From Chitinophagaceae bacterium (GTDB lineage Bacteria; Bacteroidota; Bacteroidia; Chitinophagales; Chitinophagaceae), in contig SEAC01000018.1 in NCBI GenBank assembly GCA_004173235.1, positions 1 through 64,000 on the forward strand: 64,000 bases of DNA, written 5' to 3'. Both the position numbers and the translations under genes were made by a program. Within the stretch, counting starts at the first letter, position 1, and each line of letters begins with the position of its first letter. The notes beneath the pieces are model-generated. The model searched no databases. It was not told the DNA's origin and worked only from the letters and a program-made list of their open reading frames with translations. Positions 50,784 through 59,053 of this stretch are shown piece after piece.

Positions 50784-53626
50784 TCGAGCAGGAACTTCAC
50801 ATCATCAAGCGTGAGGCTCTTCACGAAGCCTTCTTCGGCCTGAATGAGTTCGGACGAAAGCTTGCTTTTGCGCTGCTGCAATTGCCAGATTTTTTCTTCA
50901 ATGGTATCGCTGCAGATCATGCGGTAGGCAAACACAGGGCGCGTTTGACCGATGCGGTGCGTGCGGTCGATAGCCTGCTGCTCCACGGCGGCATTCCACC
51001 AGTTATCGAACAGGAAGACGTAATCGGCAGCCATCAGGTTGAGCCCGGCGTTGCCAGCCTTGAGACTCAAAAGGAAAACGCGCTCTTCAGAATCCTCACT
51101 GTTGAAGCGGTTGCACAAGCCCTGGCGGGCCTCCGGCGGCGTGCTTCCATCGAGGCGAAGGAAAGGAAGCTTCGCGTCACGCAGCGCATTCCCCAGCAGG
51201 TCGAGCATCCCGGTGTATTGCGAAAACACGAGCACTTTGTGACCGGGCACAAGGCCTTCGAGCTCCTCCAGCAGCACCCGTATTTTTACGGATTCGGTAC
51301 AAAACACGTCTTCATCGCGCACCAGTTCCGCAGAGCAACACACCTGCTTCAGCTTCGTGATGCCGGCAAGCACGCTCAGCCTTCCCTGCTCGAGCCCTTT
51401 TGCTTCAATGTCGAGCAGGATATTGCTCCGCACTTTATCCCTGATGCTTTCATAGGCCATACGCTGCTCGGAGGCGAGGGTGCACCAAAGCACCTGCTCT
51501 GTTTTTTCCGGCAGGTCGCGCGCCACCTGCTCCTTCGTGCGCCGAAGCAGGAAAGGTGCCGTGAGCCGGCGCAATGCCGCTATCTTTTCCACGTCGCCGT
51601 TACGGTCGATGGCATCGGCGTATTGCTGCCGGAAGAATTCCCGGCTGCCAAACATTCCCGGCAAAAGGAAATTGAGTTGCGCATACAGGTCGAAGGTGTT
51701 GTTCAGCACCGGAGTGCCGCTCAGCGCAATGCGGAAACGGCCTTGCAGGCTGCCCACGGCACGCGTGACCTGCGCAGCCGGATTCTTCACCTGGTGGCTT
51801 TCGTCGAGCACGATGGTGTCGAAGCTTTGCTGCGCCAGCGTTTCAGCCGATGCGCGCACCTGGTGATAGGTGGCAATCTGCACCGGCGCATCCGTTTTTT
51901 CATCACGCTGGAAGAAATCCACTTTCACCGAAGGGGCAAAGCGATTCCATTCCTGCTTCCAGTTATATACGAGCGATGCAGGGCATACGATCAGCTGTTG
52001 CGCGGTGGCATCGGCCTCGATGCGGCTGCAAAGGAATGCGATCGTTTGCAGCGTTTTGCCGAGGCCCATATCGTCGGCAAGACAAGCGCCTGCGCCGGCT
52101 TCCTGCAGCAGGTGCAGCCATTCGTATCCTTTTTGCTGGTAGGGACGCAAATCGGCGTGGAGCAACGAAGGCAGCGCGCGTAGTGCGTCCGGCTCCTTTT
52201 GCCAGCGCTGCCAGCCCGCCCACCACCCGGCATGAATCACGGGCCGCAGCACATCGCCTTCGGCGCCGTCAGCATTGCCCGTAAGCGCCAGCCAGCGCGG
52301 CACGGTCAACACATCTTTTTCAATCCGGGCGTGGCGCAGCAGCGTTGCCCAGGTATCAAACCATTCGGCAGGAAGCACACCCATGGCACCGTCGCGCAGC
52401 AGCACGATGCGCTGCCCGCTGAAAATCGCTTTTTGCAGGGCCGGCAAGGAAACGGCCTCGCCGCCGAACTTCAATTGAAAGCGAACCCGCACCTGCGGAT
52501 CATCTGGTGCGGAAAGAAGCTCCGAAACCGTTTCCGGCTTGTGCGGCGAGCAGCGAAAATGCTGCAGCATGCCCAAACCAAGTACTTCCACATCGCTTTC
52601 GAGCAGTTGGTAGAAAGTATTGAGAAACCAGCGCTTGTGCTGCGCTTCATCGAAAGGCAAATAGAAGTAGCCGTTGAGCTGGTTGTCGAATCGCGGGTGA
52701 AGTTTGCGGAGTTGCGCAACAAAGGCTTCCTCCGTAGCGCGATGGCGCCGGATGAGCCACTCCCTGCCTCCACCCTTTCGGCGTTGCTCGGCCACCCAGT
52801 TGCCCTCCACCTCCAGACCTTCGTAGTTCCAGGCGGGTGTGAATACCAGGTAACGGCTGTTCATCTCGCTCAGGTGCACACGGCATTGTGGCACGCTGTC
52901 GATCACTTCTTCTTCGAACAGCTGGTTGCGCGCCACGGGGTAATCCGCTTCCAGCTCGTCGAGCACGTTGGCTGCGAAGGCAGCAGCATCGCCCGACCAT
53001 TGCGCGAGGTCGAGTTTGTCGAGCCGGCGCAGGGTGGCTGCATCGCGCTGGGTGAGCACGGCATATTCGTTGTTTCGTTCGAGTAAAAACTGCGCGCGCT
53101 TCCAATCGGTGATCGGACTGCGTTCTTCGCCTACCTGTATTTCTACGGATAAGGACAATCCGCTTGCGTCGCGGTTCACCGAAAAAAACAGCCGGGGAAT
53201 ATGGGCGAGGAAGCGGCAGGACTGGAGGCGCACTCTCCCACCCTCGCCCTTCTGTGCATGCAGGATGCGCAAGCCTGCGTTGTGGGTGCGGAGCGTCGCG
53301 AAGCACTCCTGCTGGTAACGCGAAAGGCCGTCACGCACGAACTCCGCAAGAGGCACGCTGCTGCGGGCTGTCCGGTGTTTCTTCGTCAACTCGTTGCGGC
53401 GGGCGGCGATGGCCTCTTCGGAAAAAGAAAGCACCGCTTTCTGCGCAGCCGAAGGCACGTCGCCGAATTGTTGCTGCACGAGGCGTGCGCTGATTTTTTC
53501 GGGAGGCAGAAAAGCCATTTTCTGAGCCGGATCCTGCTTCATCAATTCCAGCACAGGGCCGGGATGTCCGGGGCGCTTGGTTTCCAGGCGCAAGGCATAG
53601 GGAGAGCTGGTCTTAGTGTGTTCCAT
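50780..53626 (-). CDS. SNF2 family DEAD-box-like ATPase/helicase
   Basis: A 948-residue SF2 protein of the SNF2/RapA-like type. The N-terminal half (about 1-450) is a less conserved region with short SWIM-free beta-rich modules. Motor: Walker A LADDMGLGKTLQTIAFL, the DESH box in IVLDESHQVKNPAAQ, motif III LSGTPVLNN, and the C-terminal RecA lobe with VFSQYTGMLDLL and RTHRIGQTRPVFAYRM. Such proteins remodel protein-DNA or RNA polymerase complexes; some sit in restriction or defence loci, but this one has host-like GC. Its stop overlaps the STAND gene's stop (CTAG palindrome). Confidence 0.93.
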   Translation of the reverse strand: MEHTKTSSPYALRLETKRPGHPGPVLELMKQDPAQKMAFLPPEKISARLVQQQFGDVPSAAQKAVLSFSEEAIAARRNELTKKHRTARSSVPLAEFVRDGLSRYQQECFATLRTHNAGLRILHAQKGEGGRVRLQSCRFLAHIPRLFFSVNRDASGLSLSVEIQVGEERSPITDWKRAQFLLERNNEYAVLTQRDAATLRRLDKLDLAQWSGDAAAFAANVLDELEADYPVARNQLFEEEVIDSVPQCRVHLSEMNSRYLVFTPAWNYEGLEVEGNWVAEQRRKGGGREWLIRRHRATEEAFVAQLRKLHPRFDNQLNGYFYLPFDEAQHKRWFLNTFYQLLESDVEVLGLGMLQHFRCSPHKPETVSELLSAPDDPQVRVRFQLKFGGEAVSLPALQKAIFSGQRIVLLRDGAMGVLPAEWFDTWATLLRHARIEKDVLTVPRWLALTGNADGAEGDVLRPVIHAGWWAGWQRWQKEPDALRALPSLLHADLRPYQQKGYEWLHLLQEAGAGACLADDMGLGKTLQTIAFLCSRIEADATAQQLIVCPASLVYNWKQEWNRFAPSVKVDFFQRDEKTDAPVQIATYHQVRASAETLAQQSFDTIVLDESHQVKNPAAQVTRAVGSLQGRFRIALSGTPVLNNTFDLYAQLNFLLPGMFGSREFFRQQYADAIDRNGDVEKIAALRRLTAPFLLRRTKEQVARDLPEKTEQVLWCTLASEQRMAYESIRDKVRSNILLDIEAKGLEQGRLSVLAGITKLKQVCCSAELVRDEDVFCTESVKIRVLLEELEGLVPGHKVLVFSQYTGMLDLLGNALRDAKLPFLRLDGSTPPEARQGLCNRFNSEDSEERVFLLSLKAGNAGLNLMAADYVFLFDNWWNAAVEQQAIDRTHRIGQTRPVFAYRMICSDTIEEKIWQLQQRKSKLSSELIQAEEGFVKSLTLDDVKFLLD

Positions 53627-53653
53627 CGGACCAGCGAAGGTAGCAGAATGGTG

Positions 53654-53821
53654 AGTTGGTTTATTGGTTCATTGGTCTAGTGGTTTATCCGTTCATTCGT
53701 TCAGTAAATTATTGTTGTGACAACGTCCAACTTCAAAACTCCCGCACTTCCTTTAACTCACTTAACTCCTCAACACTTTAACTCTTTCAACTCCTTAACT
53801 CCCTCAACTCCTCAACTCCCT
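53654..53821. repeat. two blocks of short tandem words before the hydroxyacyl-CoA dehydrogenase gene
   Basis: Block one (53654-53705): GTTTATTG / GTTCATTG / GTTTATCC / GTTCATTC words, as at 41749. Block two (53752-53821): about eight copies of TTAACTCC / TCAACTCC type words, period mostly 8, ending at the TATCTTTG promoter box. No coding content. Confidence 0.8.
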
Positions 53822-53822
53822 C

Positions 53823-53830
53823 TATCTTTG
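53823..53830 (+). promoter_or_regulatory. -7 promoter box (TATCTTTG)
   Basis: Exact TAnnTTTG, 21 bases before the ATG of the hydroxyacyl-CoA dehydrogenase gene, directly after the tandem word block and followed by GCGCCC as at prfC. Confidence 0.55.
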
Positions 53831-53851
53831 CGCCCAGAATAAACCTGCTAT

Positions 53852-54742
53852 ATGAACAAAGTCGCTGTTATCGGCGCGGGCACGATGGGCAATGGCATTG
53901 CGCACGTGTTTGCACAGTCCGGAATTTCTGTTGCGCTCATTGATGTATCTGCACCCCAGCTGGAAAAAGCACTCGCCACCATTGGCAAAAACCTCGACCG
54001 CCAGGTGGCGAAAGGTTCTCTAACCGAAGATCAGAAAGGCAGCGCACTCGCCAACATCAGCACCTTTACCGATATGGCCGCCGGCGTTCAGGATGTCGAA
54101 CTTGTGGTGGAAGCCGCCACCGAAAACACCGACCTCAAATTGCAGATCTTCCGTCAGCTCGACGAAGTGGCGCCTCCGGGCTGCATTCTCGCTACCAATA
54201 CTTCTTCCATTTCCATCACGCGCATCGCTTCCGTAACCAATCGCCCAGAACAAGTGATCGGGATGCACTTCATGAACCCGGTACCGGTGATGAAGCTCGT
54301 TGAGATCATCAACGGTTATGCTACCAAACCAGAAATTTCCACTCAGATCGTTGAGCTCAGCAAGCGGCTCGGCAAAGTGCCTTGCGTGGTCAACGATTAC
54401 CCCGGCTTCATTGCCAACCGCATCCTCATGCCGATGATCAACGAAGCGATCTACAGCCTTTTTGAAGGCGTTGCGAGTGTTGAAGAGATCGACACCGTGA
54501 TGAAGCTTGGCATGGCGCACCCGATGGGCCCACTGCAGCTCGCCGACTTCATTGGCCTCGACGTCTGCCTGAGCATCCTGCGCGTGCTGCAGGATGGCTT
54601 CGGGAATGCTAAATATGCTCCCTGCCCGCTGCTGGTGAATATGGTGATGGCGAAGAAACTTGGTGTGAAGAGCGGCGAAGGATTTTACACATACACTCCC
54701 GGTTCGAAAGATCTTGTCGTCAGTGCTGGATTCCGTAAATAA
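53852..54742 (+). CDS. 3-hydroxyacyl-CoA (3-hydroxybutyryl-CoA) dehydrogenase
   Basis: A 296-residue NAD(P)-dependent enzyme that oxidises (S)-3-hydroxyacyl-CoA, such as 3-hydroxybutyryl-CoA to acetoacetyl-CoA. The N-terminal Rossmann start is KVAVIGAGTMGNGIAHVFAQSG. The catalytic His is in GMHFMNPVPVMKLVEI and the Asn/Arg segment in PGFIANRILMPMINEA. The C-terminal helical domain has MKLGMAHPMGPLQLADFIGLD. Single-domain length fits the PaaH/Hbd family. It could take crotonyl-CoA-derived products of the glutaryl-CoA-dehydrogenase-like enzyme further, which is inference. Confidence 0.96.
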   Translation: MNKVAVIGAGTMGNGIAHVFAQSGISVALIDVSAPQLEKALATIGKNLDRQVAKGSLTEDQKGSALANISTFTDMAAGVQDVELVVEAATENTDLKLQIFRQLDEVAPPGCILATNTSSISITRIASVTNRPEQVIGMHFMNPVPVMKLVEIINGYATKPEISTQIVELSKRLGKVPCVVNDYPGFIANRILMPMINEAIYSLFEGVASVEEIDTVMKLGMAHPMGPLQLADFIGLDVCLSILRVLQDGFGNAKYAPCPLLVNMVMAKKLGVKSGEGFYTYTPGSKDLVVSAGFRK

Positions 54743-55175
54743 TCCAGAAGAAGAGCCGGTATACCGGATACCACTCGAAGACGTACTCTCCTTCGTGCGC
54801 TGGAAAACCGGTCAACCGGAGGCAGGCGCGGAGGATGACATCTTTGAGGCCCTGAATTGCCGCGGCACCGATTTCACGCAATTGGTCGAAGCGTTCAGTA
54901 TGCGCTTCGGCACCGATACGAGTGCTTACCGCTGGTATTTCCACACCAATGAAGAAGATCACAGCATTGGCGGCATGTTCTTCAAACCTCCCTTCGAGCG
55001 CGTACAGCGCATACCCGTGACGGCTGAAACCTTGTGGCACATGGCCAATGCAGGAAGCTGGAACCTCGCCTACCCGGAGCACGAGATCCCTTCATCGCGA
55101 CTCGATATCTTCATCAACATCATCCTGTTCATCGCGGGAGCATTGCTGCTGGCGTGGATCGCACGCAAGTGGTAG
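54714..55175 (+). CDS. DUF1493-like protein with C-terminal membrane anchor
   Basis: A 153-residue protein. The start is uncertain: TTG 54714 or GTG 54723, both inside the end of the hydroxyacyl-CoA dehydrogenase gene, so translation is probably coupled. The soluble part, with EDDIFEALNCRGTDFTQLVEAFSMRFG and YRWYFHTNEEDH, resembles DUF1493 proteins, which have an acyl-carrier-protein-like layout but no known function. A single hydrophobic helix at about residues 132-150 (IFINIILFIAGALLLAWIA) forms a C-terminal tail anchor. Its end converges with the YigZ gene. Confidence 0.75.
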   Translation: MSSVLDSVNNPEEEPVYRIPLEDVLSFVRWKTGQPEAGAEDDIFEALNCRGTDFTQLVEAFSMRFGTDTSAYRWYFHTNEEDHSIGGMFFKPPFERVQRIPVTAETLWHMANAGSWNLAYPEHEIPSSRLDIFINIILFIAGALLLAWIARKW

Positions 55176-55178
55176 GTC

Positions 55179-55778
55179 TTATTTCACTCCGCGCACTTCA
55201 AGCGTGTGCATATCGCGGAGCTTTTGCAGACAGGAGTCTTCGTCCTTTTTCGGCACGCCGATCAGCATGCGACAAAAAAGCTGCGCCTCGTTTTCGATCA
55301 CGGAACAGCCAAAGCGTTTCACCACCATCATCACATCATTCATCAGTGTGTAGTCGAAGTGCAGCTCGTAGTTTGCGAGCACGGGCTTCTGTGTGAGCGG
55401 AGTAAGTTGAAGTGCGTACGAAGCGACTGTTTTGTAGGCGTTGATAAGGCCCGGCACCCCGAGCAGCGTGCCACCAAAATACCGAACCACTACAATGGCT
55501 GCATTGGTAACGCCTTTCGAATCGATCTGGCCGAGAATGGGTTTGCCTGCCGAACCCGACGGTTCACCATCATCCGACGAACGGAAGCTGTTGCCATCCA
55601 TTCCGATGCGATAGGCAAAGCAGTGGTGCGCTGCCTTCGGATGCTCGTCTTTCAACTCTTTTAAGCGTTTCTTGAAATCGTCGGTGCTGCCGATCGGGAA
55701 TGCATAGGCCAGAAAAGTGCTGCCGCGATCGCGGAATTCAGCAAGGGCTTCCTTTTCAAGCGTGTAGTAATGCGTCAT
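55179..55778 (-). CDS. YigZ/IMPACT family protein
   Basis: A 199-residue protein. The UPF0029 N-terminal domain contains RGSTFLAYAFPIGSTDDFKKRLKEL, AHHCFAYRIG and DDGEPSGSAGKPILGQI, which are family hallmarks, followed by VVRYFGGTLLGVPGLINAY. A C-terminal DUF1949 ferredoxin-like domain follows at about 135-199. The bacterial members are thought to bind nucleic acids or the translation machinery by analogy with eukaryotic IMPACT; no reaction is established. It lies downstream of ribD on the same strand. Confidence 0.94.
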   Translation of the reverse strand: MTHYYTLEKEALAEFRDRGSTFLAYAFPIGSTDDFKKRLKELKDEHPKAAHHCFAYRIGMDGNSFRSSDDGEPSGSAGKPILGQIDSKGVTNAAIVVVRYFGGTLLGVPGLINAYKTVASYALQLTPLTQKPVLANYELHFDYTLMNDVMMVVKRFGCSVIENEAQLFCRMLIGVPKKDEDSCLQKLRDMHTLEVRGVK

Positions 55779-55804
55779 CGGGGGTGCAAACCTACCGAAT
55801 TTGA

Positions 55805-56857
55805 TCAGGATGCTACGAATTCATCCCACCAGTCGCCGGCAAGATTGCGACGGCAGGCAGCAACGCCATCGCTGAAACGCGGTGCGGCGATGCCTGCGCC
55901 CAGGCGGAGCGCCGGGGCAGTGATGCGAACGGTGCGGTCCCAGCTTCGCGCATCAATGAAATGCTGGAGCAATTGCGCGCCGCCTTCCACGAGCAGCGAT
56001 GAAACACCGCGCACGTAGAGCAGCTCGCCGAGCTGTTCGGCAAAATCGCCCGAGCCGAAGTCGAGACGGACGTATTCGAGGTTATGGTGGATTTTCTTCT
56101 GGATCGCATTGAGCACAAGCGTGGGCAGCTCTCCATCGAACAGGCGCAGCGAAGCCGGAAGCCGCAATTGGCGGTCCACCACGATGCGGAGCGGGTTGGC
56201 CCCGGGCCAATGGCGCGTGCTGAGCTGCGGATCGTCGAACAGTGCCGTGTTTGTACCCACGAGGATGGCGCCGTGCGTGGCGCGGAGCGCGTGGACGGCG
56301 CGGGCCGAGGCTGCATTGCTGATCGCCGTGCGGCGGCCGCGTACGCCGGCTATGAAGCCATCTGCGCTTTGCGCCCACTTGAGCGTAACGAACGGGCGCT
56401 TGCGGCTATGGAACGTGAAGAACAGTTCGTTGATGCGCCGGCATTCCGCTTCCCGTATTCCTACGGTCACCTCCACTCCTGCCGCTCGGAGCCGCTCAAT
56501 GCCCTTACCATTCACCGCAGGAAAAGGATCACGGCAACCCACTACCACCGACCGTACTCCCTCCGCCAGGATGCGGTCGGCGCAGGGCGGTGTCTTTCCG
56601 AAGTGTGCGCAGGGTTCGAGGGAAACGTACAGCGTTGCAGAAGCAAGGAGCGGGCGGTCGGTCTCGGCTACCGACTCAAAGCAATGCACTTCCGCATGCG
56701 GCCCGCCGTAGGCCTGGTGCCATCCTTCGCCGATCACCCGGCCGTTGTGCACAAGCACGGCTCCCACCAGCGGGTTGGGCGCCACGAAGCCGGAACCAAG
56801 GGCTGCCAGCTGCAGGCATCGGTCCATCCACGTTTCGTGCGTCAGGGGTGTGCTCAT
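55805..56857 (-). CDS. ribD: riboflavin biosynthesis protein RibD
   Basis: Bifunctional enzyme for the second and third steps of riboflavin synthesis. The N-terminal deaminase domain has the zinc site GGPHAEVHCF and EPCAHFGKTPPCADRI. The C-terminal reductase domain includes FVTLKWAQSADGFIA, GAILVGTNTALFDDPQL and SSLLVEGGAQLLQHFID. The length of 350 residues is normal. It is divergent from prmC with a 37-base gap holding a TATGTTTG box for prmC. Confidence 0.95.
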   Translation of the reverse strand: MSTPLTHETWMDRCLQLAALGSGFVAPNPLVGAVLVHNGRVIGEGWHQAYGGPHAEVHCFESVAETDRPLLASATLYVSLEPCAHFGKTPPCADRILAEGVRSVVVGCRDPFPAVNGKGIERLRAAGVEVTVGIREAECRRINELFFTFHSRKRPFVTLKWAQSADGFIAGVRGRRTAISNAASARAVHALRATHGAILVGTNTALFDDPQLSTRHWPGANPLRIVVDRQLRLPASLRLFDGELPTLVLNAIQKKIHHNLEYVRLDFGSGDFAEQLGELLYVRGVSSLLVEGGAQLLQHFIDARSWDRTVRITAPALRLGAGIAAPRFSDGVAACRRNLAGDWWDEFVAS

Positions 56858-56882
56858 CGGGAGCCAAAAATAAAGAAAGGAT

Positions 56883-56890
56883 TATGTTTG
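56883..56890 (+). promoter_or_regulatory. -7 promoter box (TATGTTTG) of prmC
   Basis: Exact TAnnTTTG, four bases before the prmC ATG. The message would be leaderless. Confidence 0.5.
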
Positions 56891-56894
56891 GCAG

Positions 56895-57791
56895 ATGAAA
56901 TACATCGCGGCCCTGGAAGCTTTGCGCAAGCGCCTCGAGCCCATTTACGGAGCATCGGAGGCGGCTGCCATTGCGGCCATAGCCCTCGAAGCGGCCACCG
57001 GCACCCACCGCAACCTGCTGCGGCTGCAGGGCCACACCGAACTGACCACCGAACAGCAGCAAAAGCTCGAAGCATTCAGCGGGCGCCTTGCAGACGAAGA
57101 GCCGGTGCAGTATGTGACGGGCGAAACGTATTTCTACGGGATGCAGCTCTATGTAGATCCATCGGTGCTGATACCGCGACCGGAAACAGAGGAACTCGCC
57201 AACTGGATCATACAGGATGTGCGCAGCGAGCATCCGTACATGACCGAGAAAGCACCCGCCGATGCGGATCTCACCGACACGCTGAAGATGCTCGACATTG
57301 GCACAGGAAGCGGATGTATCGCCCTGGCTTTGAAAAAGGCGCTTCCCCGCGCCGAGGTATGGGGCTGCGATGTGAGCGATGCCGCACTCAATGTGGCCCG
57401 CCGCAATGGCGCGCACCTCGATATCCGCGTTGATTTCCAGGGAGTGGATTTTCTCGATGAACAGCAACAGCGCCTCCTGCCATCGGTGGACGTCATCGTA
57501 TCCAACCCGCCTTACATTCCGCACAAAGACAAAGAGACGATGCACGGAAACGTGCTGCGCTTCGAGCCCCACGGCGCATTGTTCGTTCCGGATAATGACG
57601 CGCTGCTGTTTTACAGGGCGATTGCCGCGTTTGCTAAGAAAAGACTGCACCCGGGCGGCCGCATCTACCTCGAGATCCACGAAAGCCTGGGCACCGAAGT
57701 GAAAGCGCTTTTCGAAAAGGAAGGATATGCATCCGTAGAACTACGGAAAGACCTGCAGGGCAAAGACCGGATGGTGAAGGTGCGGCACTAA
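56895..57791 (+). CDS. prmC: peptide chain release factor glutamine methyltransferase PrmC
   Basis: Methylates the glutamine of the GGQ motif in release factors. The length of 298 residues is normal. A helical N-terminal domain (about 1-80) is followed by the SAM-binding MLDIGTGSGCIALALKKALP, the acidic loop WGCDVSDAALNVARRNG, and the substrate-binding tetrad in VIVSNPPYIPHKD. YVTGETYFYGMQLYVDPSVLIPRPETEEL is the typical lead-in. It is functionally linked to prfC only in the broad sense of translation termination. Its end overlaps exbD by four bases on the other strand. Confidence 0.96.
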   Translation: MKYIAALEALRKRLEPIYGASEAAAIAAIALEAATGTHRNLLRLQGHTELTTEQQQKLEAFSGRLADEEPVQYVTGETYFYGMQLYVDPSVLIPRPETEELANWIIQDVRSEHPYMTEKAPADADLTDTLKMLDIGTGSGCIALALKKALPRAEVWGCDVSDAALNVARRNGAHLDIRVDFQGVDFLDEQQQRLLPSVDVIVSNPPYIPHKDKETMHGNVLRFEPHGALFVPDNDALLFYRAIAAFAKKRLHPGGRIYLEIHESLGTEVKALFEKEGYASVELRKDLQGKDRMVKVRH

Positions 57792-58189
57792 GGGTGCACT
57801 GCGATCACCGACTTCGCTTTGTTACGGCTGATCACCTGCATGATGTGGATCATACGGCCGCTGTAGGATACCGTGTCGGCGTGAATGACGATCGTAGGCG
57901 TATCCACCGACTTTCGTTGCTCCTCGATCTTCTGCTTCAGGATAGAATCGATCATCGCCGGCTCTACGCGCTGCGTTCCCACAAAGAGGTTCTGGTCTTT
58001 GTCGATGCTCACGTTCAGGTTCTGCTTCGCCTTCGTGTCTTTGGTGCCGCGCGGCAGGCTCACCTTCATCACGTTCGGGTTGGCAAGCGTGGCAGCGATG
58101 AGGAAGAACAGCAGGAGGATGAACAGGATATCGTTCAACGGGCCGGTGTGCACCTCCGAATGGGCTTTGAGTTTTCTGCGGATGTTCAT
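57788..58189 (-). CDS. exbD: ExbD/TolR family biopolymer transport protein
   Basis: A 133-residue protein with one N-terminal membrane helix at about 18-38. It holds the functional aspartate in PLNDILFILLLFFLIAATL, and a periplasmic domain follows (NLNVSIDKDQNLFVGTQ and TIVIHADTVSYSGRMIHIMQVI). With the upstream ExbB it forms a proton-driven motor that energises TonB or Tol. It is encoded ten bases after exbB on the same strand, so the two are cotranscribed. No tonB gene is present here. Confidence 0.92.
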   Translation of the reverse strand: MNIRRKLKAHSEVHTGPLNDILFILLLFFLIAATLANPNVMKVSLPRGTKDTKAKQNLNVSIDKDQNLFVGTQRVEPAMIDSILKQKIEEQRKSVDTPTIVIHADTVSYSGRMIHIMQVISRNKAKSVIAVHP

Positions 58190-58199
58190 AACGCCGGGG

Positions 58200-58886
58200 T
58201 TAACGGGTGGGCTCCTGGAGGATGTCGAGGAATTCAGCGCTGGAGGATTCCATACGGTTGGCGGTCTTGTCTACCTGCATCGCGAGGTAATTGTGCGCGA
58301 TGTAGGCCAGCAGGCCGATGATCAGACCGGTTGCCGAAGTGATCATCTTCGTATAAATACCACCGGCCATCGTTTGGATGGTGAACTCACCGGTAGAGGC
58401 GAGGTTGTAAAACAACTGGAACATCCCGAAAATGGTTCCAAGAAATCCGAACATCGGCGCGATGCCCGCGATGAGTGAAAGCACCGACAGGTTTTTCTCC
58501 ATGTGATAGAGCTCCAGTTTCCCCACGTTCTCCATGCTTTTCTCGATGCTGTCGATCGGCTTGCCGAGGCGCTGAATGCCTTTGTCGATGATGCGCGCCA
58601 CGGGGTTGTTGGTGTTCTTGGCGAAGCTGCGCGCCGCACCCACGTTGCCGCTAACGATATGGTCGCGGATGATGTTCATAAAGTTGTCGTCGATGCGCGA
58701 AGCCTTGCGGATAGCCGACAGGCGCTCGAAGAAAACATAAATGGTGAGCAGGAAAAGAATGGCCAGCGGGATCATGATCCAGCCGCCCAGCTGAATAAGC
58801 TCGAAGAGACTGATGTTGCCATCCTTGTTGGTATCGGTGGCAACTGCCGCACGCGCTGCGGTATCAAGGGTCTGGAGCAGGAACAT
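58200..58886 (-). CDS. exbB: MotA/TolQ/ExbB proton channel family protein
   Basis: A 228-residue inner-membrane protein from ATG 58886; the frame is open further upstream but without family character. Three membrane helices: about 30-52 (GGWIMIPLAILFLLTIYVFFE), 133-155 (LSLIAGIAPMFGFLGTIFGMF) and 177-200 (YTKMITSATGLIIGLLAYIAHNYL). These carry the proton-channel threonine region and the GTIFGMFQ motif. It partners ExbD directly downstream. A TACATTTA word lies shortly upstream. Confidence 0.93.
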   Translation of the reverse strand: MFLLQTLDTAARAAVATDTNKDGNISLFELIQLGGWIMIPLAILFLLTIYVFFERLSAIRKASRIDDNFMNIIRDHIVSGNVGAARSFAKNTNNPVARIIDKGIQRLGKPIDSIEKSMENVGKLELYHMEKNLSVLSLIAGIAPMFGFLGTIFGMFQLFYNLASTGEFTIQTMAGGIYTKMITSATGLIIGLLAYIAHNYLAMQVDKTANRMESSSAEFLDILQEPTR

Positions 58887-59004
58887 AGGTGGTTCTTTGG
58901 GGCGTAAATGTAGTGTATGGCGGTATAACGGAACGGCACCGCACTTATTTTCCAAAATAAGCGGAAAATGAAGAATGGTTGTTGAAACGATGAACCGATT
59001 TAAC

Positions 59005-59035
59005 AAAAAGAAAGGCGTCGCACGGGCGACGCCTT
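59005..59035 (-). terminator. intrinsic terminator of the SPFH gene
   Basis: Perfect stem AAAGGCGTCGC / GCGACGCCTTT with a 4-base loop. On the minus strand it is followed by CTTTTTGTT. It lies 19 bases after the SPFH stop. Confidence 0.85.
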
Positions 59036-59053
59036 TGATACGCTTTTTCAGAA

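Noticed and set aside
50882-52183. 433-residue open frame antisense to the SNF2 gene
   Set aside because: Shadow frame; the SNF2 motor motifs are on the other strand.
56084-57433. 449-residue open frame crossing ribD and prmC
   Set aside because: Runs antisense to ribD and out of frame with prmC, both clear genes; no motif.
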